A stretch of DNA of 64,000 nt from Ohtaekwangia sp. (GTDB lineage: Bacteria > Bacteroidota > Bacteroidia > Cytophagales > Cyclobacteriaceae): assembly GCA_021155195.1 (NCBI GenBank), contig JAJNPV010000037.1, forward strand, positions 186,001 through 250,000, written 5' to 3'. Each line of letters begins with the position of its first letter. Position 1 is the stretch's first letter. Shown here piece after piece: positions 1 through 7,977 of this stretch. The translations under genes and the position numbers were made by a program. The notes below the pieces were generated by a model. It saw nothing but the letters and a program-made list of their open reading frames with translations, searched no databases and was not told the origin of the DNA.

Positions 1-722
1 TCGTCATTAATCTTTAATGTGTTATCAGGCTTCCCTTTAAAGGGCACATTGTCCAAATAGTCTACCCCATTTCTAATACATACAGTTCGGATTCGGTTTT
101 TAACCCGCTCTTCATGATTTACCCAGGTTGCCTTTAAATTTTTTATCCGTTCAATTTCGGCTTTTGTGCGACTTTCAACCTCATCCTGTCGGTCGCGTTG
201 AATTTTTTGCTGAATTTCTTTTAGCGAAGCAATGGAGTTGGAATGTTCTTGCTTCCTGAATTCATCATCCTTTTTAAGCCGGGCATTTTCATCTTTTAAT
301 TCACGAAGTTCTTTCTCCTGATTTTCTATTTTTTGTTTTGCAACAATAAGTTCGGAGGATAATTCAGTTCCTCTTTTCAAAAACTGCGTATTCCTTTCCA
401 AGAGCGAGGTGCCCTCCTTTTGGAGCGATTCTATTCGTTCTAATTGATTAGTGTATGAATTTTTGAGTACCTCTAACTCAGTAGTCAATCGATTAACTGT
501 ATCTTGAAAATTCTTTGAGGCAGACTTTTCAAGTGAAATCGAATTTTCAAGTTTAATATTTTCTGTTTTAAGAGATTCGTTTATCGAGATCACCCGTTGC
601 AGTTCGCCATTCGCCTCAATCAAATTTGATTTAATTCGACCCCATTCAAAAATTCGTTCCCAAAAACTGATTGTTTTCAGGTTTTCAAATAATCGTTTAA
701 TTGAATCGAAGGAAAATTCCAT
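1..722 (-). CDS. Coiled-coil protein, possibly RmuC-like (partial, 3' end outside window)
   Basis: A minus-strand frame opens with ATG at 720-722 and runs without a stop to base 1, so about 240 residues of the N-terminal part are visible. Residues about 35-205 are rich in Glu, Lys, Gln, Asn and Leu, with heptad-like spacing typical of a long coiled coil. After it comes a more globular stretch with WVNHEERV, a Cys near GVDYLDNVPF, and GKPDN. A coiled coil followed by a Gly-x-Pro-Asp motif is what RmuC-type proteins with a PD-(D/E)XK-like nuclease fold look like, but the catalytic segment would lie beyond the window, so that assignment is only inference. It is transcribed divergently from rocD, and a well-formed promoter sits just upstream. 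Confidence 0.6.
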   Translation of the reverse strand, partial: MEFSFDSIKRLFENLKTISFWERIFEWGRIKSNLIEANGELQRVISINESLKTENIKLENSISLEKSASKNFQDTVNRLTTELEVLKNSYTNQLERIESLQKEGTSLLERNTQFLKRGTELSSELIVAKQKIENQEKELRELKDENARLKKDDEFRKQEHSNSIASLKEIQQKIQRDRQDEVESRTKAEIERIKNLKATWVNHEERVKNRIRTVCIRNGVDYLDNVPFKGKPDNTLKIND

Positions 723-749
723 ACCCCGCTGCGCTGTTTATTAACCAAG

Positions 750-779
750 CAAAGTTAATTCATTTCACAATGGCCACAA
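750..779 (-). promoter_or_regulatory. Bacteroidota-type promoter of the partial coiled-coil gene
   Basis: Read on the minus strand, TAACTTTG at 757-750 matches the -7 consensus TAnnTTTG perfectly. A TTG at 779-777 lies 19 bases upstream, the usual -33 spacing. The start codon at 722 gives a leader of roughly 20 bases. Prediction only. Confidence 0.55.
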
Positions 780-811
780 GGAACTATTTAGGCACTTTGT
801 TGCCGATTGAT

Positions 812-819
812 TAACTTTG
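812..819 (+). promoter_or_regulatory. -7 box upstream of rocD
   Basis: TAACTTTG matches the Bacteroidota -7 consensus and lies 22 bases before the rocD ATG. No convincing TTG is found at the -33 distance, so this is weaker than the divergent promoter at 750-779. Confidence 0.4.
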
Positions 820-841
820 AAACTCACTGAATTTCAGTACT

Positions 842-2080
842 ATGATCTCAACAAAAACGCTTGGCCATGAAGCAATCCAACTCGAAGAAAAGTATGGAGC
901 TCATAATTATCATCCCCTGGAAGTTGTTTTGCAAAAGGGTGAAGGTGTTTTTTTGTGGGATGTTACCGGGAAGCGATATTATGATTTTCTATCGGCCTAT
1001 AGTGCCGTTAATCAGGGCCATTGCCACCCACGTATTATCAATGCATTGATTGAGCAGGCGAAAGAGTTAACATTAACGTCACGCGCTTTTTATAATGATA
1101 AGTTAGGGATTGCAGAAAAGTATGTGTGCGAAACCTTTGGGTATGATAAGGCACTGTTCATGAATAGCGGTGCCGAAGCCAATGAAAGTGCCATCAAACT
1201 TGCCCGTAAATGGGGGTATACAAAAAAAGGCATTCCAGATAATGAAGCGGTTATAGTTGCCGTGAAGAAAAATTTTCATGGGCGCACAACATCAATTATT
1301 TCAGCTTCAACAGATCAGGCTGCAAGAAAGAACTTTGGACCTTTTATGCCGGGTTTTGAGATTGTTGAATACGATAATGTTGAAGCTTTGGAAAAATCAT
1401 TGGCCAATCCAAATGTGTGTGGGTTATGGATTGAACCTATTCAAGGCGAAGCAGGAGTGTATGTTCCAAAAGATGGGTACTTAAAATCAGCGGCAGACTT
1501 ATGCAAGCAGCATAATGTGTTGCTTATGATGGATGAAATTCAAACAGGTATTGCTCGCACGGGAAGAATGCTAGCTTCTGATCACGAAGGGGTTCGGCCT
1601 GATCTATTGATTTTAGGCAAAGCTCTTTCTGGGGGAGTACTTCCAATTTCCCTTGTACTTGCAGATGATGAAATTATGTTAGTGATTAAGCCGGGAGAAC
1701 ATGGTTCAACCTTTGGGGGCAATCCATTAGCTGCAGTAGTTGTGATAGAGGCCCTGGAGGTTGTGAAAGATGAAAAGCTTGCCGTAAATGCAGAGCGATT
1801 AGGGAAGATTTTCAGAATTCGCATGAATGCGATAAAAACAAAAAGTGATTTGATTACCCTTGTGCGTGGTAAAGGGCTACTCAACGCGATCGTCATCAAC
1901 GACTCTCCAGAAAGCGAGACGGCTTGGAATCTTTGTTTGAAATTTGCAGAGAATGGTTTGCTGGCAAAGCCGACCCATGGGAATATTATTCGATTAGCAC
2001 CACCCTTGGTAATTACGGAAGAGCAATTGCATGAATGTTGTGATATAATTGAGAAAAGTGTTGTAGATTTTAAGAGGTAG
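842..2080 (+). CDS. rocD: Ornithine aminotransferase
   Basis: This is a class III PLP-dependent aminotransferase of 412 residues, the usual length for RocD/OAT. It moves the delta-amino group of ornithine to 2-oxoglutarate, giving glutamate semialdehyde and glutamate in the cytosol. The N-terminus (EKYGAHNYHPLEVVL) and GKRYYDFLSAYSAVNQGH are characteristic of ornithine rather than acetylornithine or GABA aminotransferases. The PLP-binding lysine is K260 in LGKALSGG, and the DE of MMDEIQTG is the cofactor-contacting pair. The ATG follows a -7 box closely. The stop lies 2 bases from the stop of the convergent WG-repeat gene, leaving no room for a terminator. It links arginine/ornithine turnover to proline and glutamate; the window also carries the agmatine branch (aguA, aguB). 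Confidence 0.95.
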   Translation: MISTKTLGHEAIQLEEKYGAHNYHPLEVVLQKGEGVFLWDVTGKRYYDFLSAYSAVNQGHCHPRIINALIEQAKELTLTSRAFYNDKLGIAEKYVCETFGYDKALFMNSGAEANESAIKLARKWGYTKKGIPDNEAVIVAVKKNFHGRTTSIISASTDQAARKNFGPFMPGFEIVEYDNVEALEKSLANPNVCGLWIEPIQGEAGVYVPKDGYLKSAADLCKQHNVLLMMDEIQTGIARTGRMLASDHEGVRPDLLILGKALSGGVLPISLVLADDEIMLVIKPGEHGSTFGGNPLAAVVVIEALEVVKDEKLAVNAERLGKIFRIRMNAIKTKSDLITLVRGKGLLNAIVINDSPESETAWNLCLKFAENGLLAKPTHGNIIRLAPPLVITEEQLHECCDIIEKSVVDFKR

Positions 2081-2082
2081 AT

Positions 2083-2940
2083 TTAATTCTCGAATAGCTT
2101 CAATAGCTCATCAAAGGCATCAGATTCTTTTGCGTAGGTAAAGGGTTTTATGATTTCTCCCTTTTGATTGATTATTCCATATTTTCCTTTTAACCGCGCA
2201 ATGCTGTAATCACCTTCAAAATAAAAAGGCTTATCGTATATCGGAGTGATTACCTCATTGCCTTTAAAATCACACAGCCCATACTTACCACCCTTTACAA
2301 CATCAAACCGTTCGTCAAACGAAATAGAAACTTCTGCCTTCTCGTACTGACAGGGTAGAATTTGATGACCTGTATTGTCTATGATTCCAACCTTACCCTG
2401 TTGTTTTACGAGGTAAAAATTACCTTCTAAATAAGTGAACGGACTTTCGCCTTTGTCGTAAATGCAGGGGATGATTTCCACTCCTTTTTCATTAAGCAAG
2501 CCTGCCTTTTTGTTTTTATAAACAATCGCTAGAAGTCCTAATTCTTCGATTGTCCCATCGTCAAAATAAAAACTATTTTCATAGACAAATTCAGTTAGTG
2601 GTTTGGCACTTGATAAATTCACTAGTCCATAGCGTTTATTCTTTTCGACTGAGTATAGGTGCGCTATTCCGTAGTCCAGATTATTTACTTTCGAAAACTC
2701 AAAAGGTTGAATAGTTTTTCCCTGCATATCGATAATCCCCCATTTCCCTTTGAGTTTAGCAAATGTGTTTGGTAAGTCCTCAAATTCAATAACCTCATCA
2801 TAAATTGGCTGGATGACCCAATCCCCGGTTTCATTTGTAAAACCAAATTTTCCAGCCTTGTTTTTTTTACTCTCAAGTTGAGCATAGGCACAAAGCGAGG
2901 TAACTAGCAAAAGAAGACATAAAGTGGTTCGGGCATTCAT
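2083..2940 (-). CDS. Secreted WG-repeat protein
   Basis: The 285-residue product starts with a cleavable signal peptide (hydrophobic LCLLLLVTSLCAYA, cleavage around residue 20). The rest is made of about six repeats of the WG/KWG type, each with a G-K-[YFW]-G-[LI]-[IV]-[DN] core: GKWGIID, KRYGLVN, KAGLLN, GKVGIID, GKYGLCD, GKYGIIN. Repeats alternate with I-P-x-x-Y-D/E segments, as in WG_beta_rep proteins of Bacteroidota. These proteins are thought to be extracytoplasmic binding scaffolds; no enzymatic motif is visible and the ligand is unknown. It is convergent with rocD, and the lipoprotein gene behind it on the same strand is separated by 47 bases. Confidence 0.8.
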   Translation of the reverse strand: MNARTTLCLLLLVTSLCAYAQLESKKNKAGKFGFTNETGDWVIQPIYDEVIEFEDLPNTFAKLKGKWGIIDMQGKTIQPFEFSKVNNLDYGIAHLYSVEKNKRYGLVNLSSAKPLTEFVYENSFYFDDGTIEELGLLAIVYKNKKAGLLNEKGVEIIPCIYDKGESPFTYLEGNFYLVKQQGKVGIIDNTGHQILPCQYEKAEVSISFDERFDVVKGGKYGLCDFKGNEVITPIYDKPFYFEGDYSIARLKGKYGIINQKGEIIKPFTYAKESDAFDELLKLFEN

Positions 2941-2987
2941 ATTGTCGTTAAATTAGTGCAGTGCTGATTATAGAAAACTTTATTCAC

Positions 2988-3719
2988 TCAATCTACTTTC
3001 TTAAATCTTGCCAATTCACTACTTCCAGTAAAAAGATAAAGGTTGAGATCTTTAATTTTATAGGAAGTAGTCTCCTGGATTGCTTCAATAAATAAGGCTT
3101 CATTAATTCCTTTGCATACCCTCCGGGTTAACCCGAATGGGCCAATTGAAATTTGATTACCCTCAATAGCAAAGGTACCCGTTAACTGATTGCAGCCGCT
3201 AAATCCCACTACCTTATGGTCGATATTGTGAAATTCTAAGCGTGGTCTTTCTTTACTGAAATTTTCACCTGATAATTCTTTTTTACGGAGTGTTTCCAAT
3301 ACCCAAATATCATTCAATTGAGTTTGTTGATTTGAAATTTTGCCAGTACGCTGCAGTACATGAGTCTTTGTGCCATTCGTTTCAATAATTTGCAGCGTTC
3401 CATCGGGTCTAACAAAAAGACGACCTCCTTCTAAAGCCGATTTTGCGGTGAGCACAGAATCTTCAGTTATACTCCAGGTGCCATGCACTTCATAAAAACC
3501 ATTCTCGCGCCCCAGATAGGTTACATGTTCAGTAAAAGTTGAATCCGGATGAATCTCAAGTTGATATTCAATGGAAACGCAATCTGCACAAGGGAGTGAT
3601 GCATCGTATATGCCAATAGCTTGCTGCCTAAGTACAACAAGATTTACTTCTTTAGTCTCTTTAGGAATGCACGAACCAAGAAGGATGATAATGACAAGCT
3701 GATTAATTCTACTTCTCAT
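2988..3719 (-). CDS. Lipoprotein with NlpE-like N-terminal and META (HslJ-like) C-terminal domains
   Basis: The 243-residue product begins with a lipoprotein signal ending in LLGSC, with the lipidated Cys near residue 17. Residues about 33-120 contain Y-x-x-x-LPCADC followed by a lipocalin-like strand pattern, the signature of the NlpE N-terminal domain (copper-response/adhesion sensing in enterobacteria). Residues about 130-240 carry LNDIWVLETL, RPRLEFH, VVGFSGCNQLTGTF and a C-terminal RF; GCNxxxG is the signature of META/DUF306 domains (HslJ-like). The protein is therefore a two-domain envelope lipoprotein. It lies 2 bases behind the HAD gene on the same strand, suggesting co-transcription. 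A role in envelope or metal stress is family inference only. Confidence 0.75.
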   Translation of the reverse strand: MRSRINQLVIIILLGSCIPKETKEVNLVVLRQQAIGIYDASLPCADCVSIEYQLEIHPDSTFTEHVTYLGRENGFYEVHGTWSITEDSVLTAKSALEGGRLFVRPDGTLQIIETNGTKTHVLQRTGKISNQQTQLNDIWVLETLRKKELSGENFSKERPRLEFHNIDHKVVGFSGCNQLTGTFAIEGNQISIGPFGLTRRVCKGINEALFIEAIQETTSYKIKDLNLYLFTGSSELARFKKVD

Positions 3720-3721
3720 AG

Positions 3722-4339
3722 TTAACGAATTACTCCTGCTTTAATCAGCTCGGTCTTTAATTGAGTTGGAGATTGAAAATGAATGCCTGGAAGCCCAAGG
3801 GCTAAACCACCCTCAATATTGCGTTTGTTATCATCGATAAACAACGAATTTTTTGGATTTACCCGATAGCGATCAAACAGGATTTGAAAAAAATCAGGAA
3901 ATGGCTTTCGGGTTTTTTCATGACCTGATACTACAATCCCGTCAAACCATTGAAGGAAATCAAATTTCTCTACGGCCCATGGAAAAGTCTCGGCCGACCA
4001 GTTGGTAAGTGCGTATAATTTATATTTTTCTTGATCTTTAATTTCTTTCAAAATGTCTACGGTTCCTTGAATCGGTCCTTTTATAGTTTCTTGCCAGCGG
4101 CCATACCAGGCACGAATAGCAAATTCATGTTCAGGAAATTTTTCGAGTAACTCGTCCGTTGCTTCTGCAAACGATCGCCCGGCATCTTGCTTTTCATTCC
4201 AGTCGTGCGTACAAATGTTTTCCAGAAACCAGGTAATCTCGTCTTCAGTCTTAAAAATTTTTCGATAGAGATGGCGTGGATCCCAATCAATAAGCACAGC
4301 GCCTAAATCAAAAATGATTGTATCAATAGAATTGCTCAT
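3722..4339 (-). CDS. HAD-superfamily phosphatase (YihX-like)
   Basis: The 205-residue protein has the HAD core with an alpha-helical cap inserted after motif I. Motif I is IIFDLGAVLIDWD with nucleophile D11; the residue two after it is Gly instead of the usual second Asp, as also seen in YihX-like members. Motif II is the T/S in ALTNWS (about residue 117), motif III the Lys in KTRKP, and motif IV FIDDN followed by a conserved Asn. YihX acts on alpha-D-glucose 1-phosphate and other sugar phosphates, but the substrate cannot be read from sequence. It is the middle gene of a minus-strand run (esterase, HAD, lipoprotein) with gaps of 1-2 bases. Confidence 0.8.
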   Translation of the reverse strand: MSNSIDTIIFDLGAVLIDWDPRHLYRKIFKTEDEITWFLENICTHDWNEKQDAGRSFAEATDELLEKFPEHEFAIRAWYGRWQETIKGPIQGTVDILKEIKDQEKYKLYALTNWSAETFPWAVEKFDFLQWFDGIVVSGHEKTRKPFPDFFQILFDRYRVNPKNSLFIDDNKRNIEGGLALGLPGIHFQSPTQLKTELIKAGVIR

Positions 4340-4340
4340 A

Positions 4341-5165
4341 CTAGTTCGTTTTAGGGAAAGCCCATTTTAAAAATTCTGGCATCGCTTTGCTCCAGGTTAG
4401 CAGGTTATGTTCTCCGTCTTTCAATTCAAGATATTGAATATCATGAAAAGGGCGATATCCTTTTTTTGTTAATTCCACAATCAAATCAAGAGTGTCATCA
4501 ATGGAATCAATCACACCATTTTTATCACGATCACTTGCCTCATCGTTCAATCCGGTTTGAAACCAGAACTTAAGCCCGGGTTGAAATCGACCGCTACGAA
4601 TTTGTTGATGCATGATCCGATCGTGCTGATCAGAATAAAAGCGGCTGGTAATGTCACGCTTTCGCCACCAAAACGATCCGCTAAAAGCACCTACTTTTCC
4701 GAAATAAACACTATGCCAGGCAATATCAACAGCAGAGAGTCCGCCCAACGAAAACCCTGCAATAGCTCGGTGTTTGGGGTCAGTCGTTATTGAGTACTGA
4801 TACTCCAGGTAAGGAATCAGTTCCGTCATAATAAATCGACTATATTTTTTTGCCTTTGAACCACGCTGTTTAAAATCGGGCTTGCGGGCAACTCCATACT
4901 CTTGCATTCGATCGCCAGCATGAACGCCCACCACAATAATTTCCTCAATTTCTTTAACCGATAAAAGGGATTCCAGAGTTTCTTTTAGGCGAATTGCCTT
5001 AGCATCTTGACCATCATTTAGGATCAATAACGGGTATTTTTTTTCACCTTTTTTATATGTCGGTGGCAGAAAAATATCTACAACCGTATCCCTACCCAAA
5101 AGCTTAGAATGAATATTGGTTAAGGTTTCGAGGGAATATAATGCTGGAGCAGGTAAAGAAGACAA
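4341..5165 (-). CDS. Alpha/beta-hydrolase esterase (esterase D / PF00756 type)
   Basis: The 274-residue protein has the layout of the putative esterase family: YPLLILNDGQD early, then the nucleophile elbow GFSLGG with catalytic S139, and a His in KDGEHN near residue 253 as the likely catalytic base. A D-K-N-G-x-x-D-x-x-D stretch near residue 215 could be a calcium-binding loop. No signal peptide is evident, so a cytosolic location is likely. The family includes S-formylglutathione hydrolases, enterochelin esterases and feruloyl esterases; the substrate here is unknown. Its start codon is separated by 91 bases from the divergent operon beginning at 5257, which also opens with an esterase of this superfamily. 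Confidence 0.75.
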   Translation of the reverse strand: MSSLPAPALYSLETLTNIHSKLLGRDTVVDIFLPPTYKKGEKKYPLLILNDGQDAKAIRLKETLESLLSVKEIEEIIVVGVHAGDRMQEYGVARKPDFKQRGSKAKKYSRFIMTELIPYLEYQYSITTDPKHRAIAGFSLGGLSAVDIAWHSVYFGKVGAFSGSFWWRKRDITSRFYSDQHDRIMHQQIRSGRFQPGLKFWFQTGLNDEASDRDKNGVIDSIDDTLDLIVELTKKGYRPFHDIQYLELKDGEHNLLTWSKAMPEFLKWAFPKTN

Positions 5166-5256
5166 ATAAAATTCTTTAGATAGTTACTTTAACAACAATA
5201 TTTACCAACTTAAAAGGCAAATATGGTTGCAAAAATAGAAGTTTAATTGATTCATT

Positions 5257-5967
5257 ATGCCACACGAACACTATCATAAATGGTACTCGCCCCGGCTTAG
5301 CAGAGATATTGAAGTACTATCCTTCGGCACCAGAGGCTATCCGGTCATTTTGTTTCCCACTTCAATGGGACATTTCAATGAGAACAAAGATTTTAAATTG
5401 ATCGACAGTGTATCATGGTTTTTGGATGAGGGCCTTATAAAAATTTATTGCCCCGATGGAATTGATGAAGCAAGTTGGTATAATAAAAGTATCCATCCTG
5501 CTGACCGGGTGCGCAATCATATTTGGTATGATGAAATGCTGCTGCAAGAATTGGTTCCCTTGGCACAGCGCGAAACGGGAGTAGGAAGAATAGCAACTGC
5601 AGGCTGTAGTTTTGGTGGTTATCATGCCACTAACTTTGGATTTAAACATCCAGAAGTGGTAAAATATATTTTCAACATGGGTGCCGCATTTGATATTAAA
5701 GATCAATTAGATGGTTACTATGATGACAATGTGTACTTTAATAATCCACTTGATTTTATTCCCAACGCACAAAATCCTTATTACGGAGACTTGTATGTTG
5801 TATTAGGTACGGGCACGCATGATATGTGTTGGGATGCCAATGTAAAGATGGCAAACGTGTTACAACATAAAGGAATTAACTATTGGTTGGATGTGCGCCA
5901 AAATGCGCAGCATGATTGGCCTGCCTGGCGCGAAATGTTTCCCCACTATTTGTCATTGATTAAGTAA
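5257..5967 (+). CDS. Alpha/beta-hydrolase esterase, first gene of amidoligase operon
   Basis: The 236-residue protein opens with a conserved hydrolase segment (YHKWYSPRLSRDIEVLSFG), followed by YPVILFPTSMG and the elbow GCSFGGYHA with nucleophile S118. A His in AQHDWPAW near residue 220 is the probable catalytic base. It belongs to the putative esterase group (PF00756-like) and lacks a signal peptide. The next gene starts 2 bases downstream and the run continues to 11711 with ATP-grasp, GCS2 and glutamine amidotransferase genes, so this enzyme probably hydrolyses or transfers an acyl or peptidyl group made by those ligases. That role is inference from context. Confidence 0.75.
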   Translation: MPHEHYHKWYSPRLSRDIEVLSFGTRGYPVILFPTSMGHFNENKDFKLIDSVSWFLDEGLIKIYCPDGIDEASWYNKSIHPADRVRNHIWYDEMLLQELVPLAQRETGVGRIATAGCSFGGYHATNFGFKHPEVVKYIFNMGAAFDIKDQLDGYYDDNVYFNNPLDFIPNAQNPYYGDLYVVLGTGTHDMCWDANVKMANVLQHKGINYWLDVRQNAQHDWPAWREMFPHYLSLIK

Positions 5968-5969
5968 GC

Positions 5970-6905
5970 ATGTTGATCCGAGTCGTTATTATAGTAATCT
6001 TAGTAACACATGGACTGCACGGTGCCACTATTAAAGGTGGGGAGGCAATTGAAGTAGGTGGCATTAAACAATGGATACAATTTTACGGGGAAGACAAGGC
6101 GCCCGTTTTACTTTTTCTGCATGGAGGCCCCGGAAACTCAGCAATTAGTTACTCAGATCGATTTACCGATAAACTCAAAAAGCATTTTCTTGTAGTGCTT
6201 TGGGATCAGCGTGAGAGTGGACAAACATTAACCTTAAATAAATCGCCCCAGCCACTCACAGTTTCACTTTTTGTAAGTGATGCAATTGAAGTGATTGAGT
6301 ATCTGTCAACCAAATACAATCAAAAGAAAATTTATCTGGCAGGCCATTCGTGGGGTGGTTATTTAGGATTACGCATAGCATTGGCCAGACCCGATTTATT
6401 GGTTAGCTATTTTGCGATAAGCCCCATGATACATCAATTGGAAAGTGAACGACTTTCATTGGAGGCTATGAAAGAAAAAGCCACTCAGGAAAATAGCACT
6501 GCTGAGTTGACCGAGCTTGCTAAGGTGAAAGTTCCATTCGAGAATGGTGAACAATTATACTATCATAGAAAATGGTTAAGCAAGTTGATGAACTCATCAA
6601 CACCAACGCGAGAAAAAGTTAATCATTGGTCGGACACCTGGCTTTCGTTATTCAATGAAGGTTCTGAGACAAATTTTTTTGAATTAGCCCCCGAACTTAC
6701 TTGTCCTGTTTATTTTTTGATTGGGAGTAATGACTATCAAACTCATTTTAAACTGGCAGAATCCTATTATGAAAACGTGGTTTGCAAAGGAAAAGAGTTA
6801 TATTGGTTTACTCATTCTGCTCATAATCCTCACTTGACGGAGTCGGTAAAATTTCAGACTATTATTATTGACATTAAGAATCAAAACTTAAAATCAGAGT
6901 TATGA
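5970..6905 (+). CDS. Alpha/beta hydrolase, proline iminopeptidase-like, exported
   Basis: The 311-residue protein has an N-terminal hydrophobic segment (VVIIVILVTHGLHGA) that looks like a signal peptide. The hydrolase core carries HGGPG at 51-55, the oxyanion-hole signature of prolyl iminopeptidases (S33), then VVLWDQRESG, the nucleophile elbow GHSWGG with S127, an Asp in GSNDY, and a His near HSAHNPH. S33 peptidases release N-terminal residues from short peptides. Within this operon a peptidase acting on a small amide-linked product would fit, possibly in the periplasm. The stop overlaps the next start as ATGA (6902-6905), strong evidence of translational coupling. Confidence 0.75.
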   Translation: MLIRVVIIVILVTHGLHGATIKGGEAIEVGGIKQWIQFYGEDKAPVLLFLHGGPGNSAISYSDRFTDKLKKHFLVVLWDQRESGQTLTLNKSPQPLTVSLFVSDAIEVIEYLSTKYNQKKIYLAGHSWGGYLGLRIALARPDLLVSYFAISPMIHQLESERLSLEAMKEKATQENSTAELTELAKVKVPFENGEQLYYHRKWLSKLMNSSTPTREKVNHWSDTWLSLFNEGSETNFFELAPELTCPVYFLIGSNDYQTHFKLAESYYENVVCKGKELYWFTHSAHNPHLTESVKFQTIIIDIKNQNLKSEL

Positions 6906-7927
6906 AGAAGATCGGAATATTACATGGCATGGAACGCTCCTTTCCCGAAGCCTTTGTGGAGCAGGTAAACAAAATGGGATTAAAAGATATTAAAGCAGAA
7001 CCCGTGCTCATTGATATGGTTTCGCAAGCCGAGCCAACGGAGTACTCAGTAATAATAGATCGCATTTCGCAAGACGTTCCGTTCTATCGGGCGTATCTTA
7101 AAAATGCTGCTATTTCAGGAACCGCTGTAATTAATAATCCTTTTTGGTGGAGTGCTGATGAAAAGTTTTTTAACAATGCATTGGCGGTAAAGATTGGTGT
7201 ACCCGTTCCGAAAACTGTAATACTTCCATCACATGAAAGACCTACAGATACGAGTGATGGTTCTTTTAGCAATTTGAGATTTCCGTTGAGCTGGGAAAAA
7301 ATCTTTGAACACATAGGATGGCCGGCTTATATGAAACCACATGCCGGTGGGGGTTGGAAGAGTGTTTACAAACTCAACAACATGGACGACTTCTTCAAGG
7401 CTTATAGTGAGACTGCTCAATTAGTAATGATGCTGCAAGAGGAAATTATTTTTGAGGATTATTTCAGATGTTATTGCCTGGGCAGAAAGTATGTTCGCAT
7501 CATGCAGTATGAACCGCGAAACCCACATCATTTACGATATCAAAGCCAGAGTGGACCAGCATCTGCAAAGATGTTGAAGATGGTACATGATTATGTGCTT
7601 CAGATTTGCAATTCGCTGGGATACGATTTTAATACGGTAGAGATGGCAGTGCGTAATGGAGTTCCTTATGCCATTGATTTTTGCAATCCCGCTCCCGATG
7701 CGGAAGTTACTTCCGTAGGTCAGGAGAATTTTGATTGGGTTGTAGAGCATGCGGCTAAGATGGCAGTTGAGCGTGCGCAAAGTTTGAAGTCGGGTGGAGA
7801 CAATCTTACATGGGGCACATTTGTTACAAACTCGGTTTCTAATTTCAATAAACAAAATACTAAAAGTAAACCGACTGCAAAATCGGAGACTAAGAAAACA
7901 ACTAAACCAAAATCGGCCAAGAAATAA
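6902..7927 (+). CDS. ATP-grasp amidoligase-like protein with Lys-rich C-terminal tail
   Basis: The 341-residue protein shows an ATP-grasp arrangement: an N-terminal Rossmann-like segment (KIGILHGMERSFPEAFV), NPFWWSADEKFFNNALAVKIGVPVPKTVILP before the ATP-binding region, and WPAYMKPHAGGGWKSV with the phosphate-loop Lys and glycines. Later LQEEIIFEDYFRCYCLG, a second basic segment, and VEMAVRNGVPYAIDFCNPAPD supply the acidic and Asn metal ligands. ATP-grasp ligases join a carboxylate to an amine via an acyl phosphate. Residues after about 312 form a low-complexity tail of Lys, Thr, Ser and Ala that is outside the fold. It is coupled to the previous gene by ATGA, and the GCS2 gene follows. Substrate unknown. 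Confidence 0.75.
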   Translation: MKKIGILHGMERSFPEAFVEQVNKMGLKDIKAEPVLIDMVSQAEPTEYSVIIDRISQDVPFYRAYLKNAAISGTAVINNPFWWSADEKFFNNALAVKIGVPVPKTVILPSHERPTDTSDGSFSNLRFPLSWEKIFEHIGWPAYMKPHAGGGWKSVYKLNNMDDFFKAYSETAQLVMMLQEEIIFEDYFRCYCLGRKYVRIMQYEPRNPHHLRYQSQSGPASAKMLKMVHDYVLQICNSLGYDFNTVEMAVRNGVPYAIDFCNPAPDAEVTSVGQENFDWVVEHAAKMAVERAQSLKSGGDNLTWGTFVTNSVSNFNKQNTKSKPTAKSETKKTTKPKSAKK

Positions 7928-7977
7928 TTTGAATTCATACTTCATGTTCTTTTGAATCTTTGGATGAAACTGTTCAT

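Noticed and set aside
1582..1899. Open frame of 105 codons on the strand opposite rocD
   Set aside because: It lies wholly inside rocD, and the translation has no domain or signal features; the rocD frame has complete family motifs.
7532..7945. Open frame of 137 codons opposite the first ATP-grasp gene
   Set aside because: It is antisense to a gene with clear ATP-grasp motifs and has a composition typical of shadow frames, rich in Cys, Phe and Arg.
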